From positions 496,001 to 560,000 of the forward strand of contig JBBELK010000009.1 of NCBI GenBank assembly GCA_037783545.1: 64,000 nucleotides of DNA, given 5' to 3'. Shown here piece by piece: positions 24,801-36,800 of the stretch. Each line of letters opens with the position of its first letter. Position 1 is the stretch's first letter. This stretch comes from Henricia sp. BOLD:AAB3569. Lineage: Eukaryota > Echinodermata > Asteroidea > Spinulosida > Echinasteridae. The notes beneath the pieces were generated by a model. That model saw nothing but the letters and a program-made list of their open reading frames with translations. It made no database searches and was not told where the DNA came from. Made by a program: the position numbers and the translations under genes.

Positions 24801-27800
24801 TCCAACAGTTCATTCTGATCCTTGCTGTCCTGGAGTTGCCATTCCAACTTGGTACATCGTTCCTCCAGATCTTTGTTCTGGGAAAACAAAAATAATAAAA
24901 ATAGGCAACTCTAGTTTATGGACACATTCTCAGGGTGTGTATTGATTGCTTTCCGGTGATGTCACGTCTTCCATCCACCATTTTGGGTGTCATTTTTCAT
25001 GACCCACGTGGCTCGAGTGATTACCGGCCAAAAAAGCAAGAAAAGTGCATTGGTTGCACTTACCTCTGTTGCTTAACCTTGCTTTATGTTGTTGCGCCAT
25101 AGCTGTTGTATCGATAAAGATAAAACGTATTTCTTCATGCTAAAAATCGCGATCAAGTAAAAACACTTTTATTTTTACAAGCCGACTACTTGCTCAATAA
25201 TTTGAACGTATCGCAACACGCGCGTGGGGCATTTTCTAATAAAAATACGCTAGTGAGTATTTTTTACGCATGTTCATGTGCGTCTATTGGCGCGTACACC
25301 GGTGACATGACCGGTGACACCCAAACCTTTTCAGGTTCTCTTCAGTCTATTTCGGAAAGACTTTCAGAATCATGTAAGGGTCTATTTCGAGCCCAAAAAA
25401 GCCCAACAAAGCCAGTTTGTCCCTTTAATTTTTTTATTATAAAGATGGCCATCTGTGAGAGTGGTCCATATATAGTGCTTACCACATCGAGTAGCTGCAA
25501 ATTTTATTTAAAGATTGCATTGACTGACACAAAAACTACATGTGCCTTAATTCAACTACCGATTTTCTACACCACATTAAAGTGTTTTCCCCCAGATCCC
25601 TAATGCCGAGTGGTCAAACTCTCACCTGTTGAATTTGTTTGCTAAGTCGTCACTGGATTGCTTACTAAGAGACTGGTCATCGCCTATATCCTGTTTATCA
25701 CAGATTGTTAATCACAAACAGCTACACACTACCTCTTCTTGTGGCAGATGGCTCCAGGGTTGTAACTAGATGTGACCAGACCGTTGTTCTGCCACTATAC
25801 ATATATTAAATGCACTAAATATTTTCACTTGACTATTATATTGTCCTGTTGGTGCGCACCGCGACCGCATGCTACTGCTACTGCAAACCCGGCCCGGCTT
25901 TGTTTGAAGTCAAGATTAGATAATCTGTAGCTAATGAAGTGCGCGTACATATCTCACTTACAGATCATCCAATAAAGATCAGAGAGGTAACATTCACATT
26001 AAGAAACTGGTAATTAAGATCAAAATAAGTGCATAGCGCCCCCGCCCGCCCCCATATCATTACGTATTAAATCATTTCGCCACATTTCGACATAAAGGAA
26101 GTGTACACTTTGCTTCATCGAGTTAAAGCAGCGTGTCCAAATTTTCAAAAAATCATATAAAATACATCCCAAAAATAATATTCATGACAAGAAAACAAAA
26201 CAATACAAAATATTAAGGTGAAAATTTCACAGTAAGTTAACGTCTTGATCGCAAGTAGTGACACAAATCGATATCGCCCTGTTTCGCTTCCATACCAGAA
26301 CTTGAAATCGGACTGACATGACTAAAGTTGGCTTTTCCGACTATATTTCATAGTGCTAGTAATTAGCTGTAGCATAATTTCTACACGCATTGGAACCTCC
26401 ATGCAAAATATCCAGGATCAGTATTTCGACTAGAAAAAGACTTTTGTGACAAATGATATGGTATAAAAATCTCAAAACCCGTGGGAAAAAATGGGGGTTA
26501 AAAAATATGATCCAGACACGCTCCTAGACACGCTCCTTTAAGTACTATATTACCTCATCAAATCCGTCTTCGCAATCAGACAGCGCCAGCGGTGACAGTA
26601 AGGCGGTATCAAACGATCCCGAGCGACTCCTATTATCCCCCTCTTCCTCCACACTCAGCGCAGACAAGCTGCCTGATCGTGGTCTAGGGATAGGCAGGGG
26701 AAGGCGGGACTGGGTGTGGTCCGGCGGACTCCGCTGTAGCCGGTCTTTTTCCTGGTGATTGAGAAGCCAATGGGAAAATAGAATTAAGCAACGATAATGA
26801 AGTATCACAACAGTTTTTGACATGCACTTGCTACTATAAGCCTGTGCGTTGGCAGGTAGAATTGGAACCAGGTATCATACATGTATGTGAGCCACTCCAC
26901 CAAAAGTAGGCTTTGCATAAAAAAATTAAAATTGAGCTAATGACTTTTAAAATCAGATAGAGTATATTATAAGCTTCACAAAACTACAAACATTGTACCA
27001 ATTCGTCAAAAATTGACCAAGTTATGACCATTTCCGTGATGACCAAGAGCACAATTAGTTAAGAAGCGCTTTAGAGAAAAATGGCGTAGAAGGTTGTACT
27101 TCTGTTAAGGCATAAAGTCCTGTGTACAAATTTCCAATATACACTCGTAACCGGGACGGACACTCGTGTTACATTTTAGGCCGTCCCGGTTACGAGCCTA
27201 AGTTATTTCTTTTATTTTGAGACCAGACAAATAGGTATTTTCTCGAAAATATGGTCCGTGTTGCCAAAATGCCCCCTTTACCGTGGAAAGACTCAATTGG
27301 AAATTGTGTGCACATCAGCGACAAAAGTTTATTAGCAGTTTTTGCTTAAACCTATGATCCTCCATGTTCTAAGGTACTTAACCACTTGATCACTACCCCA
27401 TTCATGTTGAGTGGCTGGTTCAAATTTCATATATTTTTTTTCAGACCCTCACCAAGGCAGCTTGTTTGAGCTCCACAATCTCCAAGAACTGCTCCTGAAC
27501 CTCAACCCTGAGTTTCCTCAGTTCCTCCTCCCGATCGTCACCGGCCAATCGCGGGTTGGTTCCCTGCTGTGACTGCTGGCGCTCTTTGCTGATCAGCACC
27601 TTGCGGAGACTCTGGTTTTCTCGTTCTAGACGCTGACGCATGTTTTCCTTCAAGGAGCGCTACAATGTTGAATTAAATACACAAAATACACAAAAAAGTT
27701 ACACACAAAAACATCACTATTTGCCAATTTTCTTTTTGACAAAATGAAGGCACCTATGATACGTGGAATTGCTACAATTACATTTTTGTATACACGATTG

Positions 27801-30800
27801 TTCTTTGTTTAACAGTACAAGTTACACTTGTATAGGGGTCATTCCATGAGGTTGGGTATATAAAAAAAGCGGTGTCCATGTTGCGTTGGTACAAGTTCTT
27901 TTATTAACAGACTGGAAAATTATTCATCTGGTGAAATATCTGTTGTACTGAATATGGCTAGGTGTCCCAATATAATCACGTTGTTGTCACTGACCAATCT
28001 CTCACAGATCATGAAATATTTGTCTTACCTACGCAACATGGACACCACATGTGCTTAACACTACGAGTACATTTTGGAGGTCTGTAGTTTTGTTACAATG
28101 TGATGTAAATACTTCTATTGTAGTGTAACATGTGTTTCTTTATGAAATGAATATATTTACTAAAGTAGCTGGGCTGTAATGTCACTCATATTTAAGATCT
28201 GGTGTGTCACACTTGTTGTACCCAACCTCGTGGTATGACCCTTAAGCGGGCCTCTCACTGTGCGTTTTTTGCCACGAATTTCCAACGATTAGGTATGATT
28301 TGGTGAGATTATCAGAGACCGTCTATAGACTCTATACACAATCGTACCAAATCTTTATACACACAAACGTGCATTTTGTTTTTTCCTCCCGTTTGATACT
28401 TTGCCAACTACTCGTGAGTAGCAAAATCCACTAGTCGGTCAGCGGTACTTTTTAACAGGTACCCGGTATGGCGTACACTGGTTCACAATCTTAGAAGAAC
28501 CGGTGAGTGTGAACTCTCACCGGTTCTTTTCAGAACCACACATATACAAAAGAGATTCACATGGTGCTACCGTAAACATATTGATTTCCACCATGCATAG
28601 CCTTAAGTCTTACCAATCTTAGAGATATATGGTTATTTCAGGTCACTTGAAATTTTGGTTGACAGATATTTTGAAACGTCCCATTTACCAGTTTCTGGTT
28701 TTCCTCAGTCAGTGCCTTAGTACGCTCATCAACCTTCTTCTTGGACTGTTCCAGATCTTTGATCTTCCTGAGAAGACGCTTGTTTTTCTCGATCAGCGGC
28801 GTTGTGTTCCTCGCCTCGGTGGAAGTGCGGATTTTTCTTTCCTGGTAATGTACGAGTAAAACATTCTTTCACACTTGAGTTTATATTTAAAGTAGAGGAT
28901 GCAGATTCAGTTTCCTGATCTGTATCTTAAAATTTATTCTTTCTCACGTAAATAGATTAGGGATTAAAAGTGGGTTTGGTCGGTCTTAAACATACGTTTA
29001 AAACCGGATAAAGGCCTGGACACTGATAATGGCCCAAGCCGAAGGCGCGGGCCATTATCAGCATCCAGGCCACTAGCCGGTTTTAAACGGATTGTTTAAG
29101 ACCGGCCAAACCCACTTTTAATCCCATTCATAAATACATTTTTTTTGTAAATCGGTAAAACTCACCAAAATTAGCTTGTCGTTGCATTCATCTTGTTGTT
29201 TGTACACAAACTGCTAGCTGTGCGTCGAGTTGTTTGTTCGATCGCGCGCGTTACGCGTATAATGCAGGGGTGTTGTGCACGCGCACGCAGACGACCCGGT
29301 AGATGTCGCATGCACAGTGCAAATTTTGCTTTCGGGAGCGTGCAGTTTCTGCGTGCGTGTGCGAGTTCCATACGCTTACTAGGGCGCAGGCAGAAACGTG
29401 AGCCAGCTAGTTTTAAACACTGGTTATTATCATTCGTTTAAAACCGGCCACGAGATGTGTTCTCAGCCAATGAGGATGCGTAAACTGTCTAAGGTATTTA
29501 TGAATACAAAACTATCGTACCAGATCAGCCCTGTCCTCTACGAGTTGTTTGTTTTTATCCTCCAGTTTTCTCAGAGTTAAGTTCAGATCAGCCATCTTCC
29601 TCTGCAGCTTCTTGTTCTCTTCGTCATTCCCATTCTGTACAAAGGAAAGTAATGAACTCCTCAAAAAAAGTTCGAAAACTCAAGTTTAACTGACAATTTC
29701 CCTCTTGTTACCAACAGTCATTTTCCTTGAATTTGGTATCATTGGAAGGTCATATTATTCCTCTTTACAATGATATGTCATTTGTTATGATTAAGCAATT
29801 GGGGGATGTGCAGCACAGCTGAATACGGGGGTGGGTGTAAAGTGAAATGTCACAAAATGCATTGCTATTGTCAAAAAGGGTAATGACATATTCTCTTCCC
29901 CAAGCAAAAGGGGAATGCACTGTACGACATTAGCAGTGAATTTTGTGACATTTCACTTTACAGAAATTGTCAGTTTATATCAAATTTCATGTCAAATGGA
30001 AAGTTTTAAAAGTCAACATTTGTCACGGAATTTTCGGGAAAATATATTTTTGGGACATTTTTTAAAGGTATTTTTGGGAAAATATGGTCTGTGTTGCCAA
30101 AATGCTCCCTTTACCGTGGAGAGACTTAAATACATATAAAAAGAAATGAAGAACTATGAATTGCAAATTTGTATCCCTATTTTCTCAGCATTTTATTTCA
30201 TTGGATTAATTGGTAATCAACCTACATGTACCGTGTACCTGCCACTCCCAGAAGTCACGAAGTAAATTTCACCACACTGGGGGCAATTTTACAAGACATT
30301 GCCTGCCATGTTTAAAATGATAAAGCCAAGCCCTTGATTGACTGCAACATTATACTCACCATTGTCACACTGGCCGACAAGGAATCTGGCGGCGGCGGCG
30401 CCGCTGACGACACCGGCGACCGGTAATCCCACGATTCGGCCATCTTAGTCAAACTCAGCGCATCTTTCTCATTCTGAAGTCGCTGGGAGTAACCAGACTT
30501 GTGGCCTAGCTCCTTGTCCAGCTCCGAGATGACTCGGTCTTTTGATCTTAGCTCCTCCAACTGAAAGGATTTACATTGTTTACAGAAGATGGTTTATTTT
30601 GGTTTCCAAATTTAGGTGGTCTAGGAATTTGGGGTATCTTTTGGCACTGCTAACGAGGGAGTGTATGTTTATTTTCCTTAAACAACTTGGAGATGCAGCA
30701 GTTAATTATTTCAGTATGTTGGAGCATGATAGATGGGTGGTTTAAAGTCAAAGTCTAAAATGCCAAAAGTCTATTTTTCTATAAGTTAACATTGAATGTG

Positions 30801-33800
30801 GGTCTTTCCATAAAAACAGGAGCCAAAGTGTGACATTTTACTGCATTTGTAAATTGACCTTTTCAAGTTAACAAAATTCTTTACAGATATTTCTGTGCAA
30901 TTTCTAAATAATGTGAAATATTTAAAATAATTTACAAATGGTTGGACAATTAAGTCTTGGTATCATAGTCTTTAAAAGATTCAAGAAAATTGTTTCACGA
31001 CGGAAGGGGGGACTGCAAGGCATTTTTCAACTCTTGCGATTACATTTCAAATCTTTTGGACCAGTTTCTTTCTGTAAAAAGTAGTTGCTGATTTTACCCA
31101 GCTGTAGAACATGGACATTATCGATTCAAATTACATTATAAGCGAAATTCACACTTACATTTAGAAGATAGCAGTAATTTATTGAATCATTCTCGTTATG
31201 TTTTCAGTAGTAATAGTATCAACAAATAAAGGTGGTGTTCGATTCATTAGACCAGATATTCTTTATATGCTGAGGGCAATCGTTCTCTGAAGTCCGGTAA
31301 TTATAAAAAATAAACTCCAGAAGTGTCACGACGTAAGGGGGACACTGTGTCCTGTTTTCATGGAATGACCCATGTGACAGGTCAACTATACCATGTACTT
31401 TTGAGGCCCGTTTCAACCATAAGATTGTGAATTTAGCAAAGGAAAACGAAAGATCTGGAGCCAATTTCATGGCACTGTTTAAGCGCTATGTAGCTGAAAA
31501 TGTGTTCTTACTGTAGCAGAAAAGTTGTGCTAACGTTACCGCTACAGTATTTCATGGCCACAGCGTGCTTAATCATGGGCGTGCTTGAAAATGGAGTTTT
31601 CAAATGTTTAGCAAATTTTGCCTTTAAAGCTAGCAAACTATTTAGCAGTGCTTAAGGTTACGGTCTCCATGAAATAGCCGGAGCCTCCACTAGCACAAAA
31701 TCGGCTGCTAAACAGTGCCATGAAATTGGCCCCTGGTATTTGACCGTGGGTAAATAAATGGAAATACTATGCAAAGACTGCAATCAACTTTTTCTTTTGT
31801 TCTAAGGTACATGTATACATGTGTTTCCGTATACTAACAGCCAATTATGCCTTATATTCGTGTTTATACGTACATGGCGACATTTTTGTTCACTTACGGG
31901 TGATGAAAAAACTCTGATTCCCACTTTAAAGAAGAGAAATATAGCTCATCCCAATTAGCCCAAAAATTGAACACAAACTTAATTTATTGATTATTAAATT
32001 AGATTCATCTAAAACCTGGCTAAAATTTGTTTTACAAAAAAAATAAAAAATAAGAAACGTCTTTGAAAGTGTAATTATCTGTGTACAACTCTCACCCAAA
32101 CCTCCCCACTCCACCAGTCGTCAACAAAATGCAAAATGTAGGGGGAGGGAAACAGATAAAAAAGACTTAAAAAAAGACTTAAAAAAACCTTAAAGTTGAT
32201 CCCTGCAAAATGTATTTACATAATCTGATATTGACCTTGACTGCAGGTTGATGATTTTTTTTATCTATTAATTTGTTTACCGGTACGTCATAGGCTATAA
32301 GTTGGGAAAACCCACACTCTTCAACAAGCAAATAAAAAAACAATTTCCCCAATTCTACTCACAGTCACAGTGAGTCAGGGTTTAAAAGTACACACGCCAA
32401 CTTCCAACAAAAGGCCTTGTACCGGTATATCACAAGCCAGCAATGAAATATAAAAAAAATTATTTGACGGATTTGCCCATTGTTGTAAAATTCATAGCTT
32501 TGTGAGTTTGAACTTTTTCACCTCATGGCATACTGGTAGGGACGCTAACTCCATAGCAACAAGAAATCTGAATCGCTCTATGGTTTAGGGAGTGCTTTGA
32601 ATTGAAGCACAACACAAATATTAGGTCAATGCAAATTGGTCTTTCCACAGTAAAGGGGGCATTTTGGCAACACAGACCATATTTCTGAGGAAATACCTTT
32701 GTCTGGTCTCAAAATAAAAGAAATAAGTTTCAGTTGTTCTGAAGAGATAACTTAGGCCCAAAAAATGCGTTAAAAATAGTGTGACAACATGTCTTTCTAA
32801 AAACCCTGTGTACAATTTCCAATATACGCTCGTAACCGGGACGGACACTTGTGTTACATTTTAGGCTGTCCCGGTTACAAGCGTATTGCGGGATTCAACC
32901 AAGTATGTATGTTATCGCTTTGGTTTATACTGTAGCGCCTAGAGGCCCTGGCATTTGGCGCTATATAAGATTGCTATTATTATATTATTATTATAATTGC
33001 AGGGTTCAACCCTATACCCAAAAGGTGACTGGAAAAAGGCGAATCAGACCCGGGACTGATTATCACCGTTTTCAGTTGACCTTTTGCGTTTTATACACTT
33101 AGCGCCCACCCTGCATCAACTCGCCTTTTTGAAAATTGCCGAGTTTGATTTGCCAAAGGCAAATCGAGTGTAAACGGGTCTCATGCTGTCAACATGTTGT
33201 CTCGTCAGCATGACTTTCAAAAATGTTTTGTGTGGTGTACTGAGAGCATCAGCATGGTCGCAACAGACAGAAAATAACTGCGTTGTTATTGGATTCCAGC
33301 GTTCTTCCTTCCTTAGAAACTTTTAATAGCACACACATACGTTATTGAGGCAATTACATTGAATCCACACACCACCAATTGGGGAGTTCCTAATTGAATT
33401 TGCTCCTTTGGAATCAAGTTTCCTCTACTCAGTTCTGTCTGTATGCCCCTGTGATTATGACTTTCAAAAAAACAGTCAGTGGGCCAACTTTGTTTTGAAC
33501 CCTTAAAGGGCCCAAAAGGCCACTTTAATCAACTGTGCATGTGGATTTGTTCATACTTTAAAAGTAGATTTAGGATGGGGTCACATGACATCCCAACATA
33601 TTGTAGTAATTTACTTCAAATAGAACGATTACGAGATGTTTTGCATGTACTGACCCCAAATTTATTACTAATTGTTTCATAATCAATGAACAAGAATTCT
33701 CATTATTAAGTTGTTTTTTATTGTAATCCCATTGTAAATGGATTGTAATATATACAGTACTGGCAAAAAACATATGTTTTTTTTGCCGAAGCTTTACATA

Positions 33801-36800
33801 CTAGTACACTACCCATAAAAACTTTGGAAACACCGTGAAAGTTTTAGGTTTTTGAGAAGGAAGTATTATTTTGTTTATTCATAATAAACCAAGAGAAGCA
33901 AACGGAGGTGTATAAGGGGTATCTGGAGAGAAAGCAGTCATCTGGAGTGCTGTCCATCATGGAATGGCCTGCCCAGTCACCTGATCTCAATCCCATTGAG
34001 CTGAGTTGGATCCTAAGGTCAGAAAGAAATGCCCAACCAGCCAAGAAAACCTCTGGAGAGTCTTAAAAGAGGCCTATTTCCACTGAATGTTTGGAGAAAC
34101 TGACAATCAGGATGCAGAGATTTTAGCTGCTAAGGGGGATTCTTTGATGAACATCAAGTTTAGCCGTTTCTTTTTGCATGCTCTCCAATTTGTTGATAAA
34201 GCCCACTGCTGAGGCCGAAGATGGCACTAAAATTAACATGTATATATTGCTTTTTGTTAGAATACATGTACACCTACATTTGCTTTCACCAAATTATACG
34301 TTTTCTTCAAAAAAAACCTGAAACTTTCAAGGTGTTTCCAAAGTTTTGATGGGTAGTGTACATGTCTGTTACACAGCTATCAGAGTGTGCTCTGGAAGTA
34401 AAAACCCCACAAAACATTTGTCAAGCTACATGTAAGAATTTTGCTTTGCCCAAAAACTAAGTAAAATTCTTATATATCTGGCTTAAGTATTGAATTGAAT
34501 ACTGCCCCAGGAAATATTTTTAACAACTGAATAAATGTTGACGAGTACTACAGAACAGAATGCCCAGAATGTAAAATCAAACTCCATTCCTGGAATATTT
34601 CAGATGTGTGTACATTTTACTAGGGAGGCTGAATGCTAGGTGTTCCATCAACATACATGTACATAGTATTGTACTGTGCCAAATATGCATCCAGATGGAA
34701 ACATTTTTAGGTTTAGCCGTGAAGATGCCGCAAGCGCGCGTTGTGATACGTTCAAATTATTATGCATGCACTCGCTTGTAAAAACAAAAAGTGTTTTTAC
34801 TTGATCACGATTTTTAGCCTAAAGAAATACATGTATTATCTTTCTCGATACAACAGCCATGGCGCAACAACATAAAGCAAAGTTAAGTAACAGAGGTAAG
34901 TTCAACCAATACGCTTTTATTGCTTTTTTGGCCGGTTATCACTCGAGCCACTTGGGTCATGAAAAATGACAACCAAAATGGTGGATGGAAGGCGAGACGT
35001 CACCGGAAAGCAATCAATAGGCAAACCTTTGCAAAAAGCCTGAAAATATAATGAATTTAAAACATTCTTAAGTGGATTTAGGAACAATAAAATATAATTT
35101 TTCCTATCTTTATTAAAAAAAACACGAGTTAAGAATGTTTATTTAGGAATGTTTCTAAGTTGGTTTTATGAAATAGGACCCAGATCACATTTTTGAGCGC
35201 CCTCTTTTTTCCCATGGGTGTTGCGTTTTTCAAACCATATAATTTGTCGTATTTTTCTCATTTATCCTATTTTTAAGAATACCTCCCAAAAAACACACTG
35301 ATGTTTTGAAAACTAATTTATCAATTCCATAATGCAGTGCAGTAATCACACCAACCTGTTTGCTTATACACATCTAAATTGGAGATTGCAAATTTCCTGT
35401 TTTCTTCTCATGGATAGTATTTTGGGGAGGTATTTGATATGACTGTTAGGTTAGAAAAAAAAACAAGCTCCTTTAACAAAGTGTGAAATGAGTCTTTCCA
35501 CGGAAAAGGGGGCATTTTGGCAACACAGACCATATTTTCCAGAAAATACCTTTGTCTGCATGGTCTCAAAATAAAATAAATAAGTTCAGTTGTTCTGAAG
35601 AGTTAAATTAGGCCCAAAAAGGGTTACAAATAGAGTGACAACATGCCTTTCTAAAAACCCTGTGTACACATTTCAAATATACGCTTGTAACCGGGACGGC
35701 CTAAAATGTAACACAAGTAAGTGTCCGTCCTGGTTACGAGTGTATATTGGAAATTTGTACACAGGGTTTTTAGAAAGGCATGTTGTCACACTATTTGTAA
35801 CCCTTTTTGGGCCTATCAGTTATCTCTTCAGAACAACTTAAACGTATTTCTTTTATTTTGAGACCAGACAAAGGTATTTCCTCGAAAATATGGTCCGTGT
35901 TGCCAAAATGCCCCCTTTACTGTGGAAAAACCCACATGCAAACTCAAAATATGTAAAGGCAACTCAAAACATGAAATAACATCATACAAAAAGCACATTT
36001 TGTTTCACATTATAGTTTGTTGACTTTCTACATGTAGCGCATACATACTCTCCATGCACACACAGTCAACAATCTCCCATGCCATTCCCATGTGGTAGGA
36101 ACCATGACTAGCCACATGCTGTTTTTCCATCTATTTATACTCATCTACAGGTGCTAACAATTTCCAATTTTGTCTCATTTCATGTTCAAGGAACAAACAA
36201 GTACAGAGTCTCTCTCTCTCTCTCTCTCTCATATGATCCCCTAAAGGAATCAAGTTGCTGAAGGATTTGCCGATCTAAATTGTTGCCCTGCATGTAGCCC
36301 CCTAGGAAGTTCTTCAGCTTGGCCACGAAGTGCGAGAGAACAGGAAGAAATTCTCAGTTTTAGATGTGGAAGGAAAACCCCACACACGAACTAGGCCTGT
36401 GTGCATTTTCGAAAAATCAGTTTCATTTTTGATCGAATATTCGATATTCGATACGTGAATTTTTTTCTAAGATTTTGACAAAAAAGTATGCCGTGAAATT
36501 AATTGATTTTGGCACATCCGAACTTACAGCTCACAGTAATACAGCAGCCTCTCGCCCGAAAAGGTTTTTGCCAAAATTATCGTCAGCTCTTGTACAGTGG
36601 ACTCGTGGTTGGACGCAAATATTACATCAAAGCAGCCATTTTGGCAAAGGAAAAGCATTTTTTACTTCTTCCTAGCTGAAAGACATGTTTGGTTTGGAGT
36701 AGTAAAAGCACATACCGAATATCTGATTTTCATCAGATGATGAAAATGAAATCAATCTAATAAGACTTAGAGGCTGTCAACATTTTCACAGTTCTACAGA

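Noticed and set aside
29193-29441. 82-codon Arg/Cys-rich plus-strand frame
   Set aside because: Arises from CG-rich sequence next to a palindromic MITE; no family features.
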